Below, in pieces: positions 55,486 through 64,000 of a stretch of DNA of 64,000 bases. Origin of the DNA: Hexactinellida sp. DTS-2022 (taxonomy: Eukaryota > Porifera > Hexactinellida); NCBI GenBank assembly GCA_028753945.1, contig JAPNXP010000001.1:5880501-5944500 (forward strand), in the 5' to 3' direction. The notes below the pieces were generated by a model. It did no database searches. It saw nothing but the letters and a program-made list of their open reading frames with translations, and had not been told where the DNA came from. Within the stretch, counting starts at the first letter, position 1. Each line of letters begins with the position of its first letter. Both the position numbers and the translations under genes were made by a program.

Positions 55486-56785
55486 CAAAGCAATAACATT
55501 AATAATGAGTTTTAATAAGGTGTTCCTTACCCAATTATGAGCCGCTTTTGACTTCAAGTTGGGCGGATAGTGCAGACCTTAGGATTCCAACCCAGCTGCA
55601 CGACTAGCCATTTTCAAAGTCGTCTGAAGGAAGTTCAGTAGGTCGTTGGTAGATGGAGATAAGGAATTGGCATTCCTGTGATCGCACCAGAGTCCCATTT
55701 GTCCAGGCTGATTTCTACGACTTAACGGTAGAATTCTCCATTATTTTAATATAATCGTGATAACTCTTCGAATGCTTTTGGCTTGCAAGGCCTGCCTGAG
55801 ACAGTGCAGGCTAATATTCGCATTATTCCCGTAAGCACCTGAGGGTTGTTGTCTCCCAGTTGGTTCGTCAGCAGGTGCGATACTTGTGGGAGTAGGATTA
55901 GTTGTTGAGTTAGGGTTTGTAGTAGTAGGGCCATCAAGGTCTTCTTACTTCTTATTCAGAATGGATCAGGATTGCCAGTTCTACCTAATCTTGAAGAAGT
56001 TTGGTCAGGATCGTTGGGAGAACATGTAAGGGAAAGATAATTGTGTCCAGTTGAGGGTGAAGGCGTTGGTCTCTAGTGTATTGGCTCTCTCTCTTCCAGG
56101 TCACAAAGCGTGCAAGTTGAGTGTTGAGTCGGGACGCAAATACATCCACTGTTGGGGCAGTTGTAGCGTACTGAGTTTATGTCTGAGTATTTATTGGAAT
56201 ATTTCAGAAAGTGATGTGCTCCGTTATTAGTAACGGAGTAAACGGTAACGGTAACGGAAAAGTTACGGTAACGGGTGTCGACAAGTAACGGTAACGGAAA
56301 AAGTAACGGTAATGAGCATCGCCGAGTAACGGTATCGGAAAAAGTAACGGTAACAGACATCCGTTACTTTTGACTAGATACCGTTATCTTTAATCAGTTA
56401 CTCTTACCATTACATTACCGTAACACTGTTACCGTTACTACGTTAAACCGTGACCTACGTTATAATAAGGCCTGTTCACTAGTGTTAAATTTTGGACCAT
56501 GGATGTCGGTTAAGTCCATTGATTCTTTTGACAATAAATGTTATAGTTAGAGATAATTAACCAAATAAGATGACCTACGTATGTTATATTAAGGCATGCC
56601 ATTTATTGAAAATTTTGCACAGTGGGCCAAATAGAGCTTTCGGTGTAGGCATTTATTTAACATTTGGCCATATATAGTGTATAAATGTGATATAGGAAAC
56701 CTCTACCTAGGAATCGATTGACGCTATCGTTGAACCTCTATGATTGCATTTACCCATGATATCAATGTTTAATATCCAAATATAA
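55486..56785. repeat. Repeat-derived stretch, no gene
   Basis: 56215-56445 is a run of gtaacggtaacggaaaaagt motifs ending in a mirror of taccgttac motifs. 56450-56640 has two gacctacgttat blocks, the second altered, also found at 1715 and 4090. The block 55500-56100 has a few short frames but no recognised protein. Confidence 0.5.
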
Positions 56786-58520
56786 TTATAAAAAATTGTG
56801 GTTTTTTAATAATGAATTAGAAATATCAAGAAATAACGACTTTACTACTATCTCTTGATCATTAGTATCTTGTCTACGACTAGGACAGTGCAAACGGCAA
56901 CTGTGAACTTCTTCACTACATTGTTTACACTTTATAACTTTACGAAGAGTTAACATCACCGGGTCACTATTAGTCAGGAGGCGTGTAAAAATGTATGTGC
57001 AGTTTAATACAAATGAGCATTTTCTTGAAAGATTATCACGATATCTTCTAACTAACTTGTTACAAGCTTCTAGAGCCTCTTCTGAATACTCTTTCATTAC
57101 ATATCCATCATTGCATGATTCAATAAGCTCCACACAGTGAGCTAATAGCTTATGAAGTGAGGGAGTTATATTTACCCATGGCAATTCGGTTACAATAATT
57201 AATATGTATATTTGCACAAGGTGTTCGGTTTAGCAGTATCAATCTGTTTACTGGAAATAAAGACACGTAGAATGGCTGAAGTGTTGTTATTTATTATTCT
57301 TATTGTATCTCTAAATTGTGATGGTATTAGTGTCAAGACCCATTTAAGGAAGTCATTCTTATTCATAAAACAGGATCTAGTTATATTACCAGTTGAAGTT
57401 GTACCTCCTTCACTTGATGGCTGATCAATTCTCATTCCAGTCTTTTCTTGTAGTAACTCACGAGTAAATTTCATGGAAGTTTGGATATATTTAGAATTTG
57501 GAGACCATTTATATGTACCTTAATGCAAATGGTACACTACAAGCATGAACCACCTGAAAACCCAAGTATAGGTCTGAAGTGGAAAGGCTGACATTATGTC
57601 GATATTTGATAAAGGTTCATGGGTCAAACCAAACCTCTCGTTCGAAGGTAATGAGAAAAATTCTTCTTTGTCGACAGAATCGAAGATTAATTTGGCAGCT
57701 GATATAGTTGTGTTGATCGGGTACCCAGCTCGGATGAAATCCAAATCTTTCAATTCTGTAAATTTAGCTGTGCACAATTGACAGCTAGCCCCTCATGCAC
57801 CTGATAGAATGGAAGACATTTTCCCATCAAACATACTACGCATGATATAATAATCCTTCTTGCTTAATTATTGATACTTCTAGATTGATAACTTCTTCCA
57901 TTATGAATTTCGTGTTTTCTAGATTTTCCTTCTGAGCCAGAAGTACAACCGGCCTTAGTCCAAATGGAGAATTAGGGACCTCATTTACATAAAGAGAGTT
58001 ACCAGCGTTATCTGTTAAAGACAACACTTTAAATCCAACAAGATGTAATTTTTGGTATTGAAATTTGGATCTTCATGTAGTTGGTTATAAACCTTATGAG
58101 AACCCGAGCCATATAATCCATCAGATATTTTCAATGTCATCGGATACATTGTACGTATTGTCAATCTTCTGATCGATAGACTCGAACATCCGAGAAACAG
58201 TTTGTTGCAAAAGAACTTTATATGAGATGCCTATCCCAATTATTTCATCCCTTGGATTCTTAATAGATTGCAATTATTTGCTATTACAATCTTGCCACGA
58301 TATTATTCACTAATTGTATTATAGGAAGGGAATATTAAGTTTTCTGTTTTGCAGAGGTGGCGGAGTTCTGTGTATTTCCTTTACCAATTTCGAGGAGATT
58401 GAGGATAAAAACTAATTTAGGTATGGGCATATGTTGTAAAGGTTTTGAGAATGTACCCGTGCTGATGATTTCCCTACAAACAACTGGAAGTTTCTTATCA
58501 GAAAGTTCTTGAGAAACCAA
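56786..58520 (-). pseudogene. RAG1/Transib-like transposase, degraded
   Basis: Minus-strand blocks in the order of the RAG1 core. ISDGLYGSGSHKVYNQ lies at about 58125 (region of the first catalytic Asp). Then come NSPFGLRPVVLLAQKENL and EEVINLEVSI at about 57970-57850, CQLCTAKFTELKDLDFI at about 57780, and RFGLTHEPLSNIDIMSA with FRWFMLVVYHL at about 57645-57520. MRIDQPSSEGGTTSTGN lies at about 57435, LIPSQFRDTIRIINNNTSA at about 57330, and ITPSLHKLLAHCVELIES at about 57170. YSEEALEACNKLVRRYRD, with the third catalytic Glu, lies at about 57100, and KCKQCSEEVHSCRLHC at the tail near 56920. Several stops and frame changes make it dead. The tail resembles the CCGHC-type zinc knuckle I recall from lancelet RAG1-like proteins. 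No RAG2-like gene or terminal repeats were found. Confidence 0.75.
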
Positions 58521-59876
58521 TTATAAAGCATAGGCATAGCATTATATACATAAGGCAATGGCACTCACTCAAATTTCTAAACCAGGGATTGGTTAGTATA
58601 GTCCACTAAATATATGCCATGCAATTATTCTTCGAAATAAGTATGCCAGGGTGCTTCTACTTATGTAATTGTTTTTTATAAAGGTAGTCATGTACAAGAC
58701 GCATATTTTGGAGATAGCACAATGTCGAAATGACGTCACCGTTTTGTCTAATAGGCCAAATATGCCAAAACTTTGAACGCATGTAAAATGTTTTATTTCG
58801 CTTTTCAAAAAATTGCTTTGAGTAACCCATATAGGAGTCATTTTACATAAAATATCTCAGAATCAATTATGGAATGTTATCACATGCCTCTGTTGCCTTG
58901 GCAACGTGATTTCAAGGCTTGAGGTCATATCTTGAGAAGGAATATAGTTACAGCTTAGTCAATGGATCCAATTGATTGCCCGTCCTCAACTTCCTATTCA
59001 ATGATAATACATTTGGATGCTCTATCTCCAACCAATTTCCCGCACAATGTGTTTAACAGTTTGAATGTACGTATATTCAATAATCACAATTCTTCACATA
59101 TGGAGAAACCATAGCAACCAAATATAAACTATGGAATGCTAGGCTAAATTCCATATTGCGCTATGATCCGGGAGCTATAAATAATATATGTTGTTGAAAT
59201 TGAATATTTAACTATAAATAAGATAAATTTAGAGTGGTATTCGGCAGTATTCTTAGTTTCCGAGCACTTCCAGTAATGGCAACTAACATTTTCTACTAAT
59301 AATAAATCTCTAATTCATAACTCGACTAATAGTTGGGTCAAAAATTAAGGTTCCGTGACCAACCTCTGGCTAGTTAAGTTTTATGCCTGATTCTGATACT
59401 CAGGATTTAACTCGCGATTTAAGCTCCCATGCCGCTCTGGAAAGTTTGGGCAAACTTTTTTATAGTGACAAATTCAAAGGGCCTCCGGCAATTATTTTGA
59501 AAAATTAAGGCCCCTCTCTGAACATTTCATAAATTGAGATCAGAGTATTTTTGAACAGTATGCAATAAGTAGTAGCTGCACTGAAAATTACAACTCAATC
59601 GGGACTATACATTTAATGTAATAACCTTTTGAAGATTCTTACGTCATTTGTCACCATGGGAGGTCCCTTCTTTAAACTATTTTTTTAAGGGATTTGAAGC
59701 ATATCTCATCCTATATACATGCAATAACCTTTTAACTCGCTATGTAGTATGTCTCCATGTAAATTTCGGTAATAGACCTAAATTTACCACGTTTTTCATT
59801 AATTTAGTGATTATTATAATATTTCTTCGATTCAGGATCCATAGCCACTGTCAAGTGTGCCTCTTTAATGTCTCGT
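58521..59876. other. No gene; diverged repeat pieces
   Basis: 58860-59020 is related to 2205-2390 (gttgccttggcaacg, cttcctattcaatgataata). Open frames at 58593-58841 and 59648-59929 match no protein I know. Confidence 0.4.
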
Positions 59877-60916
59877 TTAACCATGAAATGGCCCTGATAT
59901 TTGAGACATTTGAAGTCCCGCCATCTTGAAATGGATAAGTCTCCACTCGCCGGATGACTTCGGTCTCAGGAAAGTTTCAACGTTCCGTTCTATAGCCTCA
60001 ACGGCCATTAGTCGCTGAATCTCTAGTTCCATGCAGTGGCGGCGCGAGACCAAAATGAGCGATGGGGCTGGCCGGGGCAAGGGACATTTGAGATGGGGCA
60101 AAATGTTTAACTATAAAACCACTATCAAAAAATATAGGTAGACACACAATAGTGGGATGGTGAAATTTCATGGTAAGACTAACAGTAACAACAAGGTTTA
60201 AAACATGAAAACCAATTCAAACGTAATCCATGCTGCAAAATTGGGTTCAAAAAGCGTCCTATTAAGAAGACGAGCGAAAAAAACTTCAAAAGCGCCCAAA
60301 TAAATTCTAAGCTATTGATAAGGCTTGCCCCACCAGTGGTGGGGCAAGCCGAAGGCCAGGTGGGGCATTTGCCCCACCTTGCCCCAGCGTGGCGCCGCCT
60401 CTGGTTCCATGGCTTACAAATGTTGCGGTGTGTGCACACTGGTGTGGATATTGTTTGTAGTGTTAACCATGGATGATGGAGATTATCTCTTTACCAGGGT
60501 TTAATGTGTTCCAATTTTGTATGAAGAAGGGGAGCTGAGCTGTAGGGTCTGCGGTTCCTAGGCTGCACCGGAGGGAGGGCCATTGATGCGTTTATTGTTG
60601 TGATAATTTGGTTTGGGAAGTTCTTTTCAGAATTTGGCGGGATTGTTGATTTGTCCCACTGGAACACGATCCTCCGGTGGGACCCATGCGAAAAACTGGT
60701 TTGATCCAAATCGACGTATTTAGGTGAATAACCTTTGGCGTGGGACCGTGGTTTATTGGCTGGCCTCGATTTTTTTGAAGGAGATGGTAGCCCAGTGTTC
60801 GATTTAGGAGTGTTCTTTGGATTGTTAAATTTTGCAGGACCAAATAGCAAGTCTAAGTCAGGCTGACCATGGCCTACTAAATTTACGGCTATATATGTCC
60901 CCGAGAAGGCCATCAA
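59877..60916 (-). pseudogene. Retroelement-like relic (possibly DIRS-type)
   Basis: Upstream on the minus strand is a proline- and lysine-rich region of about 140 codons. Downstream, past a MITE, is MELEIQRLMAVEAIE followed by PKSSGEWRLI and FKMAGLQ. These resemble the start of a reverse transcriptase of the DIRS or gypsy kind (PKS-G-WR-I...FKME-L). It is a broken fossil with only the gag-like and early RT parts visible. No terminal repeats were found, so the family is uncertain. Confidence 0.4.
60034..60403. mobile_element. hAT-type MITE, 370 bp, with 8-bp TSD
   Basis: Ends cagtggcggcgcgag and gtggcgccgcctctg are inverted. The duplication gttccatg lies at 60026-60033 and 60404-60411. A ggtggggcaagcc palindrome sits in the right third. 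It lies inside the retroelement-like relic. Confidence 0.88.
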
Positions 60917-60971
60917 ACAAGAAGGCCAGTTTTTATAACAATATGAATGTTGCGGAAATAGTCATAGTATA

Positions 60972-62125
60972 CACTACCCGGCCAAAAGTATTTGAACAAC
61001 AAATACAGTACATATTGGATATAGTGATAATGGTGGGGACATATGATTTGTGGCCAAATTATCACTATATCCAATATATCACTATATCCAATATATCACT
61101 ATACCCATTATATCACTATATCCACTGTATCACCGCATCTAATATATGACTGTATAGATTGTCAATACTTATATTCTGAAAAGAATAATCAAATTCCTTA
61201 TCAAATTCAAGTGGTAACGATATTTATACTGTAAAATATGAAATTATGGGGTCCAAGGAAGGTCAAAAATCCAATATTCTTGTGTAATCTGTACACAAAT
61301 TATCACTATATCCAATAATGATATCACTATAACCAATAAAATTTGAATGGGATTTGCTCGGGGATGCACCTAAAGCTGCAAAATTATCACTATATCCAAT
61401 ATATCACTATATCCATTATCACTATATCTATTATGTACAGTATTATGAATTAATACATTTAAGCATTTAGCAGCAAATAACATCTATAGATGCTTCAATA
61501 TGGCTATTTACATAAAACTATACCGTAAGTACAGTATAAGCAATTAGCAAAACATTGAATGACATTTTTATGGAAGTATTTAACTAGCTATAATTTTGTA
61601 ATGTATTTTCATACTTATTCGTCCAAACAATAAAATATATTAATATTATTCACCTTACTCGTGTAAATCGAAAAAAAATGGGGGGAAATCGATGATCGAT
61701 AAAAATCCGTCGGTGAAACTTTCGGCAATCCAATCGATACAAAATTCTTCATTCGATAATCGAAAAGTTTTCTCGATTGGATTGGATTGGCAATCCTGCT
61801 TATAACTGGTTAACTACTGTTTAAACTACTCTGAACTTACTATAAATGTCTTACTATAGTTGGAAAAATTCAAATCTGAGATCAGAATTTGTAGATTCTA
61901 ATTGCATCACAATGAGCAGATTTTTTAAATTAGCTCATTATATAATTAATGAGTTTAACACCGCCATAAAAATTTAAATACAAACATTTTGCCATTTTAG
62001 TATCCATAACATATCGTTAAATGTAAACATCCATGTTGAAGCATCTACTAATGTTATTATGCTGCTAGAACCTTGAATATATGAATACTAATTGTTGTTG
62101 TTCAATAAATTTTGGCCGGTTAGTG
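60972..62125. mobile_element. Tc1/mariner-type element with satellite core, 1154 bp
   Basis: Ends cactacccggccaaaagtat and aaattttggccggttagtg are inverted, with TA at 60970-60971 and 62126-62127. Two internal blocks (61060-61150, 61380-61440) are runs of a tatcactatatccaata motif. It is related to 47947-48474. There is no transposase gene. Confidence 0.72.
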
Positions 62126-62690
62126 TACATAATTAACTACAAAGTATTTGAATGAGTTCATAGAATGTAAAATCAGAGTTTTCTACATATCTCGAACCAT
62201 TAATTCCTTTTATTATGTTGATTCACTTGAGTAATCAAACAGGATGAGTATATAACAATAATACATCCTTCAGAACTCATCAATTCCTTATAATTAAGTT
62301 TACACATCTGCACTTATCAGGCCCAACAAGTGTTGCGCAACAGGTTGTCGCACTAACTACCAGGATTGTTCAAGCAGACCAGTGTTCAAATTTCCAAATT
62401 AGCCTGAGTTGTCAAATAAGTGGGTATTTTCTTGAATCGGAGGAATTATCAAATCAGCAAATATCCTGTGATTTGCATTAATATTTTTTTGCATTAATGA
62501 TTTCATTCATCATCCCAATAAAATAACCCTCAATAGGGGCGCATACTCGGTACGGCTGGTGCGGCGAACGCCGTACCACTTTTCAGGACGGCTAGATTTG
62601 CTGTACCACCTCTATCCATTCGTAATTAACAAATCATTGATGATTTCTCAATTAATGATATAATACTCGCGGATCAAATTCAAATTACTG
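62126..62690. other. No gene recognised
   Basis: AT-rich apart from a GC patch near 62540-62600 (ggtgcggcgaacgcc). No protein or repeat ends identified. Confidence 0.4.
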
Positions 62691-62920
62691 TTGCGGCGTT
62701 GCCGGGAAAGATTCGGAAAACTGCTGTGGCGTCGCCGGACTGCATTCGAATATGTAATGTAGCGACACACATCAAACAGTCAAAGGAGTATAGCGACCTT
62801 CAGCTAGAAATATGTGACGAATGTATTACAGCATACCGTGTTGTTATAAGTTCAGGGATTGCAACAGTAGAGAAGTGCATTCCACAGTGGCTTAAAACTG
62901 TAGTTCATTGGAAATAGGCA
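62691..62920 (+). other. Unassigned open frame
   Basis: A frame of 72 codons beginning TTG (62699) reads KTAVASPDCIRICNVATHIK and later LEICDECITAYRVV. It lies in DNA of slightly higher GC but matches no family I recognise. It may be an exon fragment or chance. Confidence 0.25.
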
Positions 62921-64000
62921 TTTAGGTTGCAGTTACTCAAAAGTGAAGTATTATAAACATATACGTACGTAGGTTATTGATAGCTGGGAATTGAATGGCA
63001 TCATCAAAAAATGATTTATGCAGTCTCTTAAGTTTAGGAATGAGTGATTTGTTGTAAATCAATGAAATACATAATTTATGGTTTGTTTTAACAATCTTTT
63101 AATAATCACCCATTGTTATTGTTCAAATATCTTGAACATAGGAGAATATTTGAGATAATGCAATATGACCAATGGACTCCCAAAATATGACTTCCTATAC
63201 GATAATAATACATTACCTGTGTATAGCATTAGCGGATTACGAGATATCAATAAGACACACTGGACCCAAGTTACAGGACACGAGCTGGCAGCCTACAGTC
63301 CTGTATTAAAGTAGTTTAAGGGGTGCATCACACTAAATAATCTCCTAATTGTACATAATAACTTCCTTCAATTTCAAAACTCAGCATGAGTTCATAGTTC
63401 GTTGCTCTGATTGATGAAATTGTCCTTAAGTGCTCAGTTCTTTTATTATAGTACAGTATCTGTCATACATTTGCGTAATCACTAAGATACACATCTTAAT
63501 AGGAACGAAAATTAGTTTTTCATTTTCATAGCAACACAAAGTGTCAATGGAATTCACTAAAATATTCAAAGTTGCCAATGTTTCGGAAGCTATAATTTTT
63601 TAAAATAATTATCTCTAGATGTGCTAATTAAGGAAATATATTAATAACGGCTTGAAATTCGTTACCACTTTCTTGTCACTCACTTTGAATATTATCACGA
63701 AAATATTTGAGATTTTTTAATTATGAGATTTGTCGAATAATATGTGACTACAACGAATTCGAATTCAAATTTAGATTTAGCATACTTGAATTGTATTATA
63801 GAGTCTAAATTTAGCTGATACATTTTTGTTAGAAGTAGTTACAAACATCATAATATAAGTTATTTTTGAAATTCCCTAACCACGAATTCGAACCATCAAT
63901 TTCTGTGACTTTTTGAATCCTTCGAGCAGAAGGATCCAAGCTGATAGGAATGTTGAAGCAACCTGTGAAACAAATATCATTAACGAGTTGTTAAATTTAT
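62921..64000. other. No gene recognised
   Basis: AT-rich sequence up to the end of the window, with no long open frame on either strand and no repeat ends that I can pair. Confidence 0.45.

Noticed and set aside
58719-58736. CACAATG heptamer next to the RAG1-like relic as a possible recombination-signal-like terminus
   Set aside because: A 7-base match is expected by chance here, no mirror end was found on the other side and no 5-bp duplication was seen.

Overview
The window is AT-rich, gene-poor DNA from an animal genome. Nothing in it is prokaryotic: coding exons are split by short introns of about 70-200 bases with GT..AG borders, and the mobile elements are the eukaryotic set (Helitron, hAT, P, MULE, Ginger, Tc1/mariner-pogo, Transib/RAG1-like). 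Very short introns in an AT-rich animal genome would fit a sponge or another early-branching invertebrate; that placement is inference and no species is claimed.

Most of the window is transposable-element DNA in nested layers. 1-4.9 kb: small inverted-repeat elements and a Helitron end. 4.9-16.6 kb: two inverted copies of a repeat unit of about 1.3 kb around a MULE transposase remnant. One copy is split by a 6.2-kb Ginger1-type DNA transposon (9205-15428, 99-bp terminal inverted repeats, 4-bp GTTT duplication) that encodes a gypsy-like integrase and an OTU protease. That transposon is itself split by a non-autonomous Helitron (which holds a hAT MITE) and by two nested hAT MITEs. 16.6-28.7 kb: a minisatellite, a broken integrase core, a broken TTF/ZMYM-type hAT transposase gene and many MITEs. 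28.76-39.87 kb: an 11.1-kb segment bounded by inverted repeats of about 110 bp. It holds an autonomous Helitron with one open frame of 1813 codons (HUH Rep, PIF1-like helicase, OTU) and a possible small two-exon proline-rich gene. 39.9-43.6 kb: MITEs. 43.65-44.24 kb: the last exon of a MAGUK-like gene. 46.8-47.8 kb: an unidentified GC-rich gene relic. 48-50.2 kb: nested MITEs. 50344-50685: an intact intronless dynein light chain Tctex-type gene. 51261-55063: a P element with long inverted repeats. 56.8-58.5 kb: a decayed RAG1/Transib-like transposase. 59.9-60.9 kb: a retroelement-like relic. 61-62.1 kb: a mariner-type foldback. The last 1.9 kb holds nothing I recognise.

The only good candidates for working host genes are the dynein light chain gene and, less surely, the MAGUK-like exon and the small proline-rich gene. 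The one transposon protein that looks whole is the Helitron's. The observations I rate highest are the RAG1-like relic with a possible zinc-binding tail, the Ginger1 element with an internal empty-site proof, the 11.1-kb inverted-repeat-bounded segment around the Helitron, and OTU proteases in two unrelated transposons.
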